From NCBI RefSeq assembly GCF_013393185.1, contig NZ_QJQX01000029.1, positions 89,624-153,623 on the forward strand: 64,000 nucleotides of DNA, read 5' to 3'. Under the pieces are notes generated by a model. The model was not told where the DNA came from. It was given only the letters and a program-made list of their open reading frames with translations, and did not search any database. This document shows, piece by piece, positions 51,235 to 59,889 of the stretch; positions within the stretch are counted from its first letter, which is position 1, and every line of letters starts with the position of its first letter. Made by a program: the position numbers and the translations under genes. Source of the DNA: Sphingobium lactosutens. Lineage in GTDB: Bacteria; Pseudomonadota; Alphaproteobacteria; Sphingomonadales; Sphingomonadaceae.

Positions 51235-52626
51235 TTAATAGGCGTTGCGGTGGACCAGGACGTTCAGCGTGCCGACCATGATGGCGATGTCGCGCATCAG
51301 GCTCCAGCCATGGAGATATTCCAGGTCCGCCTCGACCCGATTGAGGATGTCGCGCCGGGTCTCGGTCGCGCCACGGAAGCCGCGGATCTGCGCCAGGCCG
51401 GTGATGCCGGGCTTGAGTGCGTGCCGATGCCAATATTGGCGATCGACTTCCCAGAAAAGCTGGTCCTCCGCCGTCGACCCCAGCGCATGGGGGCGGGGGC
51501 CGACCAGGCTCATTTCACCCATCAGGACGTTGATGAGCTGGGGCAGTTCGTCGATGCTGGTCTTGCGGATGAAGGCGCCGACGCGGGTGATGCGATCGTC
51601 GTCGCGCCGCGTCGAGGTGGTGCCGTCCGTGCCTGCCTGGTTCACGCGCATGCTGCGGAACTTGAGGATGTGGAAGATGCGATTGCCGCGTCCGATCCGT
51701 TCCTGCCGGAAGAAGACCGGGCCGGGCGAGTCGAGCTTTATGAGGATGGCCACGACCGCCATCGCCGGGGCCAGCGCGATCAGCACCGGCACGGTCAGGA
51801 CGATGTCCAGCAGCCGCTTCTTGGCCCGGTTGGCTAGGTTCAGCGGGCCGCGGGCAACAACCAAAGTCGGCATGCCCCGGCAGTTCTGGACCGCGAGCGG
51901 CGCCATGGAATCGAGGTCCGGGACGATGATTTCGCCGACGATATTGCCGCCCTTGAGCATCTGCGCCCAGTCATCCTTGCGATCGACCGCTGACGCGATG
52001 ACCACACGGTCGAATTCTTCCAGGATAGTGCCCAGGCGATGGAGCATATAGGGATCGTCGAGGTCCGGGCGCAGGCCGGCCGCGTCGGCCTCGATCACCG
52101 TCATGCCATCGACATGGTCGGGCATGACTCCGCCATCGACGATCAGCAGTTGCGCGAACAGTCCGTCGCCGAAATGGCGTCGAACCGCATGCACGATCAT
52201 CGTCCGCTGCAACATGATCAGCGCCGCGCTGGTGAAGATGCCCGACGACACGCCCAGGCGCGACAGGCTGCCGGTCGCCTTCAGCGAGAAGACCACGAGC
52301 AGGAAGATCAGCAGCGTGCCGGCCAGCGCCATGATCGCGCTGCGGCAGGACGAGGTCATGCTGGTGAGGCAGCGCGGGTTGAAGGCCTGATTGTGGAAGG
52401 CGAGCACGCCGTAGACAATCATGCCGCCCGTCAGCGGCTGCCACAGCCAGCTTGACAGCACGGGCAGGCCAGCGGTTTTCAGCCCGAGCGCGAAACCCGT
52501 CGTCAGCGCGACCATGTCCGCAACCAGCAGGAACAGACACAGGATCAGCCGGACGTTCCGCAGGCTGGCAGCGGTAGCGGGCTGGAAACGAGGAATATCT
52601 TTGATCGCCAGATCGATTTTCGACAT
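51235..52626 (-). CDS. Polyprenyl-phosphate sugar-1-phosphate transferase (priming enzyme)
   Basis: A 463-residue integral-membrane initiating transferase (start ATG 52626, AAGGG upstream). The N-terminal half has four to five membrane spans and a CoA-binding-like domain; the C-terminal catalytic part reads KRLLDIVLTVPVLIALAPAM, GPVFFRQERIGRGNRIFHILKFRSMR, DELPQLINVLMGEMSLVGPRP and HALKPGITGLAQIRGFRG, all signature blocks of the bacterial sugar transferase family (WbaP/GelB/ExoY). It puts the first sugar phosphate, probably glucose or galactose, on undecaprenyl phosphate. It is transcribed separately from the large operon, with its own terminator. Confidence 0.92.
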   Translation of the reverse strand: MSKIDLAIKDIPRFQPATAASLRNVRLILCLFLLVADMVALTTGFALGLKTAGLPVLSSWLWQPLTGGMIVYGVLAFHNQAFNPRCLTSMTSSCRSAIMALAGTLLIFLLVVFSLKATGSLSRLGVSSGIFTSAALIMLQRTMIVHAVRRHFGDGLFAQLLIVDGGVMPDHVDGMTVIEADAAGLRPDLDDPYMLHRLGTILEEFDRVVIASAVDRKDDWAQMLKGGNIVGEIIVPDLDSMAPLAVQNCRGMPTLVVARGPLNLANRAKKRLLDIVLTVPVLIALAPAMAVVAILIKLDSPGPVFFRQERIGRGNRIFHILKFRSMRVNQAGTDGTTSTRRDDDRITRVGAFIRKTSIDELPQLINVLMGEMSLVGPRPHALGSTAEDQLFWEVDRQYWHRHALKPGITGLAQIRGFRGATETRRDILNRVEADLEYLHGWSLMRDIAIMVGTLNVLVHRNAY

Positions 52627-52643
52627 CTGCAACCCTTTTTAGC

Positions 52644-52659
52644 GTCATGACGTCATGAC
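52644..52659. promoter_or_regulatory. 16-bp perfect palindrome upstream of the priming transferase gene
   Basis: GTCATGACGTCATGAC is a perfect dyad ending 18 bp before the ATG at 52626. Its position in the leader or core promoter makes it a good operator candidate for control of polysaccharide initiation. No matching regulator gene is in the window. Confidence 0.5.
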
Positions 52660-52903
52660 TGTTCACCGTGCTGCCATTGCCGCCCGGTTTCAGGACATCC
52701 CCTGCGCATTGATTTATGTTGCGAAGCAGCACGCCATAATAATGCGACGCTGGCAATCGGGAGAAAGGCGCAAGGACAAGCTTTTCCGACGACTTGAGCG
52801 GCACTGTGGACATGTCGCCCCAAAGTCGCGACGACCTGAGCGGGGTCGGCGCTGCGCTGCGGTAGAAATGATCAGAAAGAAAGCCGCGTCGATCGTCGTC
52901 GAA

Positions 52904-53137
52904 TCAGTGAATGAGCCACCAAGCAATAATGAGGATGACACCCGTAAGGGCAGCCGGACCTGCCCATCGGGACAGGTGCTGGATCGCCCGTTCGGCCCAC
53001 GTGTGAAGCGGGGTGCGATCGGTGGATGGGGTGGCGGCATAGTCGGCCATCCGCGTCGGCGGATCGTGGCGCGGCAAGGGGGACGGCGCTTCAGCGTCGA
53101 TAATCCTCTCGCTCGGATCGGTCGGAAGACCTGTCAT
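52904..53137 (-). CDS. Small single-span membrane protein, paralogue B
   Basis: A 77-residue protein (start MTGLPTDPSERIIDAEAP at 53137; a longer frame to 53203 exists) with an acidic/Pro-rich N-terminal part and one C-terminal membrane span, AIQHLSRWAGPAALTGVILIIAWWLIH. The last 27 residues align with paralogue A at 50911 around SRWAGxAAL...IAW. The two flank the priming transferase gene on the same strand. Function unknown; a small partner of the export or priming machinery is one possibility. Confidence 0.5.
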   Translation of the reverse strand: MTGLPTDPSERIIDAEAPSPLPRHDPPTRMADYAATPSTDRTPLHTWAERAIQHLSRWAGPAALTGVILIIAWWLIH

Positions 53138-53344
53138 ATGCGTCGTTTCCGTCTTCGACTGTCGACCGATTGGCCATTTGGCTCCAACCTGGGTCAGGCG
53201 CATAAATGATATAGCTTTTCCCGGCCAATTGCCAGTTTTGCCTTATAGGACAGGGAATGGCGCAAAAGGGTTATGGTTCAACCGGCCGAAAGATGGCCCG
53301 AAAGGCCGGATGCCCCTTTCGACTTGGGCGGGATCGGGTCTGGG

Positions 53345-54313
53345 CTACAGCCATTTCAGCTTCTTGAACCGGCTGTAGAGCAGGGCGCAGATGATGGCGA
53401 TCACGCCCAGTACGACCGGATAGCCATAGCGGTCCTTGAGTTCGGGCATATATTCGAAGTTCATGCCGTAAATCCCTGCGATGGCTGTCGGCACCGCCAG
53501 GATCGCGGCCCAGGCGGCGAGCTGGCGGGTGATGTCGCCGGTACGCTGCTGTTCGAGCAGGTTGGAGGATTCGAACACGCTGTTCAGCACCTCGCGCAGA
53601 TCGTCCACCATGGTCTGTACCCGGCGGACATGGTCGCGCACGTCGCTGAAATAGGCGCGCGCCTCCGGGTCGATGCAGGGCAGTTCCACTTTCACGAACT
53701 TGGTCGCGACTTCCTGCATCGGCAGCAGGATGCGCTGGAAGCGGATTAGCTGGCGGCGCAGGTTGAAGATGCGGGTGATTTCCTCCCGGCCGAGGAAATG
53801 GTCGATCATCTGCTGTTCCATCGCCAGCACCTCCTCCTCGATCCCCTCGATGATCGGCAGATAGCCGTCGACGATGAAGTCGAGAATGGCGTGGAGGATA
53901 TAATCGACCCCCTGCGCCAGGCGCGACGGCACTGCCTCCAGGTCATTGCGCAGCGTCAGGTGAGCGCGGGCGGACCCATGGCGGACGGTGATGATATGGC
54001 CATGCCCGACGAAGATCGACGTTTCGCCATAGCAGATGGCGTCCCCCTCGACATGGGCGGTGCGTGTCACCACGAACAGCTGGTCGCCATAGAGGTCGAC
54101 CTTGGGCAACTGGTTTGCATTGATCGCATCTTCCACCGCCAGCGGATGAAGGCTGTAGGTGCGCGCTAGCAACTGCATTTCGTCCGGGGTCGGGTCGGCG
54201 ACGCCGATCCACACGAACTGGGACTTGTCCTCGCTCGGCGCGACTCGCTCATCGATCGAGACGGAACGCACGCGCTCACCATTGCGATAGAGATAGGCGG
54301 CAACGACGGTCAT
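53345..54313 (-). CDS. corA: CorA-type magnesium/divalent cation transporter
   Basis: A 322-residue CorA protein starting MTVVAAYLYRNGERVRSVSI at 54313. A large cytoplasmic domain (LHPLAVEDAINANQLPKVDLYGDQLFVVTRTAH) is followed by the long stalk helix and two C-terminal spans; the selectivity motif is YGMNFEYMPEL (GMN loop), with VVLGVIAIICALLYSRFKKLKWL at the end. A longer reading frame to 54424 lacks family similarity. It works as a homopentamer in the inner membrane. Confidence 0.92.
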   Translation of the reverse strand: MTVVAAYLYRNGERVRSVSIDERVAPSEDKSQFVWIGVADPTPDEMQLLARTYSLHPLAVEDAINANQLPKVDLYGDQLFVVTRTAHVEGDAICYGETSIFVGHGHIITVRHGSARAHLTLRNDLEAVPSRLAQGVDYILHAILDFIVDGYLPIIEGIEEEVLAMEQQMIDHFLGREEITRIFNLRRQLIRFQRILLPMQEVATKFVKVELPCIDPEARAYFSDVRDHVRRVQTMVDDLREVLNSVFESSNLLEQQRTGDITRQLAAWAAILAVPTAIAGIYGMNFEYMPELKDRYGYPVVLGVIAIICALLYSRFKKLKWL

Positions 54314-54540
54314 GGATGCTTCTGTTTCCTTCTTGTTTCCGTCGATTAGCAGAAGCTGGCGCCGCCGTCTCTTTTGACCTGCGGTTCGCTGTACCGGCGC
54401 ATCTACCCATATGATTTTTGCCAAAGGGGGTAGCGTCTGACTTCACCCTGACATAGTTGCGGTGAATAGGGGGCGCATGACGAAGCGTGCTGGATAAGGC
54501 TGGAGAGGGCCGACGGCGCGCGGGACCGGAGCCTGAAAAC

Positions 54541-55065
54541 TTGACCATAATCACAATCGATTTCGAGGCATCCTGCCTGCCACGCCACGGACGGTCCTTC
54601 CCGATCGAAGTCGGCATTGCCGGCGACGGGATGGCGCGCAGCTGGCTGATCCGCCCGCATGACCGCTGGTTCGGCTGGGACTGGACCGTGGAGGCCGAAG
54701 CGCTCCATGGCCTCAGTCGCGCGCGGATCGAGGCGGAGGGGCTTCCGGTTGAAACCGTGCTGGCCGAACTCGGGGTCGCGACGGCGGGGCGGCGGGTCAT
54801 CGCCGACAGCCTGATCGATCAATATTGGCTCGACACGCTGGCGGAGGCCGCAGGAACCGTCTCACCCTGCCGCATCGAGCATGTCGCGACCCTGTTCGAC
54901 GAGCAGGGCGCGGACGAGGCGCGGATTGCGGCAGCGGTCGACCATGCCGACAATAGTGGCGCCATGCGTCACCGCGCGGCGGGCGATGCCTTGTGGCTGG
55001 CGGCGCTGGTGGACCATCTGACCGGGCGCGTGCAGCCGAGGCCGGTATTGCTCGCGGCGCAATGA
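54541..55065 (+). CDS. RNase H-fold 3'-5' exonuclease-like protein
   Basis: A 174-residue protein starting at TTG 54541: MTIITIDFEASCLPRHGRSFPIEVGIAGDG. DFEAS supplies the first catalytic Asp/Glu pair of DEDD exonucleases; VIADSLIDQYWLDTL carries a second Asp and the C-terminal HRAAGDALWLAALV resembles the third block (H-x-A-x-x-D). The arrangement fits a short exonuclease domain of the DnaQ-like superfamily. Target unknown. It is separated by 118 bp from the following secreted-protein gene. Confidence 0.7.
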   Translation: MTIITIDFEASCLPRHGRSFPIEVGIAGDGMARSWLIRPHDRWFGWDWTVEAEALHGLSRARIEAEGLPVETVLAELGVATAGRRVIADSLIDQYWLDTLAEAAGTVSPCRIEHVATLFDEQGADEARIAAAVDHADNSGAMRHRAAGDALWLAALVDHLTGRVQPRPVLLAAQ

Positions 55066-55183
55066 GGTGCTGAGTTGCGCCAGCAATGATTTGTTACACT
55101 CAGCCAATTACGCAGACATTCATCGGACCTACACCCGACGCAATCACCCGGTCGTTCCGGCCGGGCGCAGCGGAGTAGCCTCC

Positions 55184-55642
55184 ATGTTCCTGACCATTGC
55201 ATCCCAGTTCGTCGCGGCGCTCGCCGCGTCCGCTACCCCCGTCCACAGCGCCGAGATCAGCCACGGCGCCAAGGCTTATGTCGCCAGCTATCATGCCCAG
55301 CCGGCCATTAGCCTGCGCGAGGTTGAGCCGCGCTTCGCCAATCGCGGCGCGATCCCCGTCTGCCGCTGGCAAGCCGACCTGACTGTTAACCGCGCCGTCG
55401 CTGCGCAGGGGCAGGCCGTTGCCGCCTTCGGCAAGACGATTCACCGCTTCGCACCGCTGTCGGGCAGCTATGCCGGCACTTGCGCTTCCGCGCGCAGCCA
55501 GATTGATGCGCAGGTCGCGCGCTATGCGAAAGCCAAGGCCGCCGACGCCGTCGCCGTCGCGCAGCAGGACCGTGCCATTCTGGTCGACGAACTGGACAGC
55601 GTGCGCGCACTGACCGTGCAGGACGCCAAGCAGCGCGGATGA
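55184..55642 (+). CDS. Secreted protein of unknown function, coupled to a response regulator
   Basis: A 152-residue protein starting MFLTIASQFVAALAASATPVHSAEISHGAK, a signal peptide followed by a mature part with two cysteines (VCRWQA and GTCASA) that could form a disulfide. The C-terminal half is a long Ala-rich helix. No domain is recognised. Its stop overlaps the ATG of the response regulator gene (ATGA at 55639-55642), so both are made together; the link to signalling is unexplained. Confidence 0.7.
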   Translation: MFLTIASQFVAALAASATPVHSAEISHGAKAYVASYHAQPAISLREVEPRFANRGAIPVCRWQADLTVNRAVAAQGQAVAAFGKTIHRFAPLSGSYAGTCASARSQIDAQVARYAKAKAADAVAVAQQDRAILVDELDSVRALTVQDAKQRG

Positions 55643-56349
55643 ATCCACCACTGGTCCTGATTGCCGAAACCCAGCAGGATTTGCGGCACAATGTCCGCGA
55701 GTTTCTGGAGCAGACCGGGTTTCGCGCGCTGCCCGCCGCTTCGGCGAACGATATCTTCAATGCCCTGACGAGCGCGCCGGTGGGTGCGCTCGTGCTGGAC
55801 GCGGCGCTGCGTGGGCCGGACGGACTCGACCTGTGTCGGGACGTGCGGGAACGCAGCGACGTGCCGATCATCCTGGTCGGCGCCAACAGTTCGGAGGTCG
55901 ACCGGGTGGTCGGGCTGGAACTGGGCGCCGACGACTATATGGCCAAGCCCTATTCCGCCCGCGAACTTGCCGCCCGCCTGCGCGCGGTGTTGCGGCGGGG
56001 GCGGGGAGAGCGGGCGCTGGGCCTGCGTCGTCAGACCCAGGCGATCTTCGAAGGCTGGGTGGTGGATTTTGCCCGGCGCGAAGTGGTCGCCCCCCAAGGC
56101 GAACTGGTCGAACTGACCGCGGCGGAATTTTCGCTTCTGGCGGTGTTCCTCGACCATCCACAGGCGGTCATCGCTCGGGCGCGGCTGATGGAACTGGCGG
56201 GGGTGCGGGACGCGCCTTCGTCCGATCGCAGCATCGACGTGCTGGTCAGCCGCCTGCGTCGCAAGCTGGGGGAGGGCGGCCGACCTGCGCCAATTGTTAC
56301 TGTGCGGGGCGTCGGATACATGTTCAGCGCGGTCGTCGACCGGCGGTAA
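55639..56349 (+). CDS. OmpR-family response regulator with degenerate receiver
   Basis: A 236-residue protein with receiver (1-about 120) and OmpR winged-helix (SSDRSIDVLVSRLRRKLGEGG...VRGVGYMF). D54 (LVLDAALRG) and the Lys of YMAKPYS are kept, but the acidic pocket, E10-D11-D12 in its relative at 60212, is E10-T11-Q12 here, and the switch Ser/Thr is G81 (ILVGAN). Phosphorylation-dependent switching is thus doubtful. No histidine kinase gene is adjacent. It is coupled to a secreted-protein gene and ends at a strong terminator. DNA binding looks intact. Confidence 0.88.
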   Translation: MNPPLVLIAETQQDLRHNVREFLEQTGFRALPAASANDIFNALTSAPVGALVLDAALRGPDGLDLCRDVRERSDVPIILVGANSSEVDRVVGLELGADDYMAKPYSARELAARLRAVLRRGRGERALGLRRQTQAIFEGWVVDFARREVVAPQGELVELTAAEFSLLAVFLDHPQAVIARARLMELAGVRDAPSSDRSIDVLVSRLRRKLGEGGRPAPIVTVRGVGYMFSAVVDRR

Positions 56350-56362
56350 GCCGAAGCTTCCT

Positions 56363-56404
56363 GCGCCGAATGGCGGTTTTCCGCGGTTCGGCGCGTCTTT
56401 TCCG
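56363..56404 (+). terminator. Terminator after the response regulator gene
   Basis: GCGCCGAA (56363-56370) pairs with TTCGGCGC (56387-56394), with an inner GCGG/CCGC stem closing a TTTT loop, followed by GTCTTTTCC. It separates the signalling pair from the carbonic anhydrase operon. Confidence 0.8.
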
Positions 56405-56531
56405 CCATTTATCAGCCAGACATATTATTTAACAAATGCGCTGCGTCGCAGCAAAATCCCTTCTCTATCCTTCAATCTACACCGGTCCGCCCCCTGACCG
56501 GCAACGCAATAGAGAGAAGAGGATAGACTCC

Positions 56532-57230
56532 ATGAATGAGCTTATCGGTCGCGTCGTCAATTTCGAGACGAAGGTTTTTCCGAACGAGAGCGCGCTCTAC
56601 AACCAGCTGGCCAGCCATGGCCAAAGCCCCAAGGCGCTGATGATCTCCTGCGCCGACTCGCGCGTCGTTCCCGAACAGATCATGCAGGCCGCGCCCGGCG
56701 ACCTGTTCGTGTGCCGCAACGCCGGCAACATCGTGCCGCCGCATGCCACCCAGAATGGCGGCGTGACCTCCACCGTGGAATATGCGGTGATGGTGCTGGG
56801 CGTGCGCGACATCATCGTGTGCGGTCATAGCGACTGCGGCGCGATGAAGGCGCTGTCCACCAACGCCGACCTTACCGCCATGCCCAATGTTGCCGCCTGG
56901 CTGCGCCACAGCCATGCCGCGCAGAAGGTCTGCCGCGAAAGCTATGCCGACGACCTGAGCGATGCTGAAAAGCTGCGCAACATGGCGCTGGAAAATGTCG
57001 TTGCTCAGCTTGCCCATCTGCGCACCCATCCATCGGTCGCGTCGGGCATCGCCCGTGGCGAGATCGCTCTTCACGGCTGGTATGTCGATATTCACGCCGG
57101 CCAGGTGCTCGGCCTTGACGGCGAAACCGGGCGCTTCTCGCCCTTGCGTGAAGGCCAGACGATGCCTGTCGCGCTTCCCCACGGTCGTCGCCTTGCCGGC
57201 GAATCAGCTTATGCCCAAGCGGCGGAGTAA
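56532..57230 (+). CDS. Beta-class carbonic anhydrase
   Basis: A 232-residue enzyme interconverting CO2 and bicarbonate. Zinc ligands and catalytic dyad are clear: CADSR in LMISCADSRVVPE, then HSDC in IIVCGHSDCGAM; the CRNAGNIVPPH segment is also diagnostic. The start at 56532 (MNELIGRVVNFETKVF) is chosen over an upstream in-frame ATG at 56436. It is followed 3 nt later by a SulP transporter gene, suggesting a bicarbonate uptake and hydration unit. Confidence 0.94.
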   Translation: MNELIGRVVNFETKVFPNESALYNQLASHGQSPKALMISCADSRVVPEQIMQAAPGDLFVCRNAGNIVPPHATQNGGVTSTVEYAVMVLGVRDIIVCGHSDCGAMKALSTNADLTAMPNVAAWLRHSHAAQKVCRESYADDLSDAEKLRNMALENVVAQLAHLRTHPSVASGIARGEIALHGWYVDIHAGQVLGLDGETGRFSPLREGQTMPVALPHGRRLAGESAYAQAAE

Positions 57231-57233
57231 ATC

Positions 57234-58730
57234 ATGTTGAAGGCTCTTTCCGGCGGCTCTTTCGGCCGCGACTTTACGGCGTCGATCGTCGTCTTCCTGG
57301 TGGCCATGCCGCTCTGCATGGGCATCGCCATTGCGTCCGGTGTGCCGCCGGAAAAGGGCCTGATCACCGGCATCATCGGCGGCATCGTCGTCGGCCTGCT
57401 GGCGGGTTCGCCGCTTCAGGTCAGCGGCCCGGCTGCGGGCCTTGCGGTCATCGTCTTCGAAATCGTACGCGAACAGGGGCTGTCGGCCCTTGGTCCCATC
57501 CTGATCCTGGCCGGCGCGATCCAGGTGGTTGCCGGTCTGCTGAAGGTGGGCGGCTGGTTCCGTGCCATCTCTCCGGCGGTCGTGCACGGCATGCTCGCGG
57601 GCATCGGCGTGCTGATCGTGGTCGGTCAGTTCCATGTGCTGTTTGACGACAAGCCGCTGTCGAGCGGTCTGCACAATCTGATCGCCATGCCGGGCCAGAT
57701 CCTTGGCCTGTCGAACGGCGACGCGGCCACGGCCTTTGCGGTCGGCCTCGTCACCATCTTCGGCATGCTGGGCTGGGAGAAGTTCCGCCCCGCTTCGATG
57801 AAGCTGGTGCCGGGCGCGCTCGTCGGCGTCGTGCTGGCGACCATCGTGGCCTTCGCGCTGGGCCTGAACGTTGCGCGCGTGGTCGTGCCGGAATCGATCG
57901 TTGCCGCCGTGACGCTGCCCGAACAGGGGCTTCTGGCACAGTTGATGAACCCGGCGGTCATTGCCACCGCCTTTGCCATCGCCTTCATCGCCAGCGCCGA
58001 AACCCTGCTCTCGGCTGCTGCGGTCGATCGCATGCATGACGGCGTGCGCACCAACTATAACAAGGAACTGAGCGCGCAGGGCGTGGGCAACCTGCTCTGC
58101 GGCTTTGCCGGCGCACTGCCGATGACTGGCGTCATCGTCCGTTCCTCGGCCAACGTCCAGGCCGGAGCCAAGACCCGCATGTCGGCAATCCTGCACGGCG
58201 TCTGGATCCTGGGCTTTGTCGCGCTGCTGCCCTGGCTGCTGCGTGAAATCCCGATGGCGGCGCTCGCCGGCATCCTCGTCATCACCGGCGTTCGCCTGGT
58301 GAGTGTCGCGCATGTCAAGCATCTCTTCCACCTCTACGGCCCGCTTCCGGCCGTGGTGTGGGCGGCGACGCTGATCTGCGTGGTCGCGACTGACCTGCTG
58401 ACCGGCGTGCTGGTGGGTATCGGCCTCTCGATGATCGAACTGCTGCCGCATGCCAAGAAGCTGCGTCTGAAGGTCGAGGAAGAAAGCCGGGCCGACGCGC
58501 ATGAAGTGGCGCTGCGCGGGACTGCCACCTTCCTCAGCCTGCCCAAGCTGTCGGCGAAGCTCGAATCGCTGCCGGCTGCCGGCCTTGTCATCCTGAATGT
58601 CGAGCGTCTGGGCCATATCGACCATACCTGCGCGGAAATGCTGCGCGAGTGGGTCGATCGCCGTCGCGGCGCTGGCTCCCCGGTCGAGCTGTTCGGCGCA
58701 ACCGGACGGATGCGCCAACTGGTCGCCTGA
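57234..58730 (+). CDS. SulP-family anion (probably bicarbonate) transporter
   Basis: A 498-residue transporter with about twelve to fourteen membrane segments. The N-terminal signature is VFLVAMPLCMGIAIASGVPPEKGLITGIIGGIVVGLLAGSPLQVSGPAAGL; a STAS-like cytoplasmic domain ends the protein (LVILNVERLGHIDHTCAEMLREW). SulP proteins carry sulfate, bicarbonate or dicarboxylates; coupling to a carbonic anhydrase gene favours bicarbonate. A strong terminator follows at 58762. Confidence 0.9.
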   Translation: MLKALSGGSFGRDFTASIVVFLVAMPLCMGIAIASGVPPEKGLITGIIGGIVVGLLAGSPLQVSGPAAGLAVIVFEIVREQGLSALGPILILAGAIQVVAGLLKVGGWFRAISPAVVHGMLAGIGVLIVVGQFHVLFDDKPLSSGLHNLIAMPGQILGLSNGDAATAFAVGLVTIFGMLGWEKFRPASMKLVPGALVGVVLATIVAFALGLNVARVVVPESIVAAVTLPEQGLLAQLMNPAVIATAFAIAFIASAETLLSAAAVDRMHDGVRTNYNKELSAQGVGNLLCGFAGALPMTGVIVRSSANVQAGAKTRMSAILHGVWILGFVALLPWLLREIPMAALAGILVITGVRLVSVAHVKHLFHLYGPLPAVVWAATLICVVATDLLTGVLVGIGLSMIELLPHAKKLRLKVEEESRADAHEVALRGTATFLSLPKLSAKLESLPAAGLVILNVERLGHIDHTCAEMLREWVDRRRGAGSPVELFGATGRMRQLVA

Positions 58731-58761
58731 CCCCACCCCCCTCGAATAAGGCGACCCCTTG

Positions 58762-58800
58762 GCCGCCGTGCCTCCCCCTAGGCGCGGCGGCTTTTCTTTG
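58762..58800 (+). terminator. Terminator after the SulP transporter gene
   Basis: A 12-bp stem (GCCGCCGTGCCT 58762-58773 with AGGCGCGGCGGC 58780-58791, one G-T pair) and 6-nt loop are followed by TTTTCTTTG. It ends the carbonic anhydrase-SulP transcript. Confidence 0.85.
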
Positions 58801-59030
58801 TTCTGTTTCCATTCAGCAATCAAATAGAAATATATGTTATCATTATAGAAATTAACCGTGCTTTCAATATCACAGTGATCTTTATCCTTTCGCAGTTGCA
58901 GTAAAAGCGGTTTGCCTGCGGGCCGGGAGAGAATAGTCCAGAGACATCCGCAGGCATTGGGGACGATCAACCAAAGATCTCCGAGCCGTGGATGCAGGAC
59001 GGAACATTCCAACGTAAAAGGGGAATGTTC
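58801..59030 (+). promoter_or_regulatory. Promoter and leader of the TorF porin gene with SD-masking hairpin
   Basis: This AT-rich stretch precedes the porin gene. It contains the 11-nt dyad ATCACAGTGAT at 58869-58879, a possible operator. Just before the start codon GAACATTCC (59002-59010) can pair with GGAATGTTC (59022-59030), a 9-bp stem that hides the GGGGA ribosome-binding site (59020-59024). The porin may therefore be controlled at translation. Both roles are inferred from symmetry and position. Confidence 0.5.
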
Positions 59031-59882
59031 ATGAAGTATCAGATCGCCTGTGCCGCCCTCGCGCTTCTCTCCAGCGCACCGGCCCTCGCTCAGGAAGAAC
59101 CCGCCAGCCCCGTCACCGTCTCCGGCAGCGTCGGCCTCGTGTCCGATTATCGCTTCCGCGGCGTATCGCAGTCGGACAAGGCCATGGCCGTGCAGGGCGG
59201 CATCACCGCTACCCATGAAAGCGGCGCCTATGTCGGCACCTGGGCATCGAACCTCGCCGGCTGGGGCACCTTCGGCGGCGCCGGCATCGAGCTGGACCTG
59301 TTCGCAGGCTATGCCATTCCGCTCAACGAAAGCACGACGCTGGACGTCGGCCTGACCTGGTACATGTATCCGTCGGGCGCGGACGAAACCGATTTCGCCG
59401 AACCCTATGTCAAGCTGTCGAGCCAGCTGGGACCGGTCAAGGGCCTGCTCGGCGTCGCCTATGCGCCCAAGCAGCAGGCGCTGGGCAAATGGTATAACAG
59501 CGCCGACACCTATGCGCTGGGCATCCCTGACAGCCCCGGCAAGAAGAACGACAATTTTTATGTCTGGGGCGATGTCAGCGGTTCGGTTCCCAACACCCCG
59601 GTCACGCTGAAGGCGCATCTGGGCTGGTCGAAGGGCAATAGCGGCCTTGGCCCGAACGGCACCTCGGTCGCGCCGACCGGCAAATATATGGACTGGCTGG
59701 TCGGCGCCGACCTCGCCATCCCCGGCACCCCGCTGACGCTGGGCGTCGCCTATGTCGATACGGACATCGCCCGTGTCGAGGAAAATTATCTGCGCCCGAA
59801 CCTGTCGGTCGCGGATGCCGACAATGCCGGCAAGTCGATCGTGCGCAGCCAGGTCGTCTTCTCGCTCACGGCCGCTTTCTGA
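59031..59882 (+). CDS. TorF-family putative outer-membrane porin
   Basis: A 283-residue protein: signal peptide MKYQIACAALALLSSAPALAQ, then VTVSGSVGLVSDYRFRGVSQSDKAMAVQGG, the hallmark of the TorF/Gcw_chp family, followed by alternating amphipathic strands and a C-terminal VVFSLTAAF ending in Phe, as expected of a barrel. The start at 59031 is set by GGGGA six nt upstream. The substrate is unknown; location after the SulP gene suggests, without proof, a role in anion entry. Confidence 0.88.
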   Translation: MKYQIACAALALLSSAPALAQEEPASPVTVSGSVGLVSDYRFRGVSQSDKAMAVQGGITATHESGAYVGTWASNLAGWGTFGGAGIELDLFAGYAIPLNESTTLDVGLTWYMYPSGADETDFAEPYVKLSSQLGPVKGLLGVAYAPKQQALGKWYNSADTYALGIPDSPGKKNDNFYVWGDVSGSVPNTPVTLKAHLGWSKGNSGLGPNGTSVAPTGKYMDWLVGADLAIPGTPLTLGVAYVDTDIARVEENYLRPNLSVADADNAGKSIVRSQVVFSLTAAF

Positions 59883-59889
59883 TCCGTCA

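Noticed and set aside
57204..59618. 804-codon open frame on the minus strand opposite the SulP and TorF genes
   Set aside because: The translation is low-complexity (RAD/HRQ-rich) and antisense to two well-recognised genes. Long antisense frames are common in this base composition.
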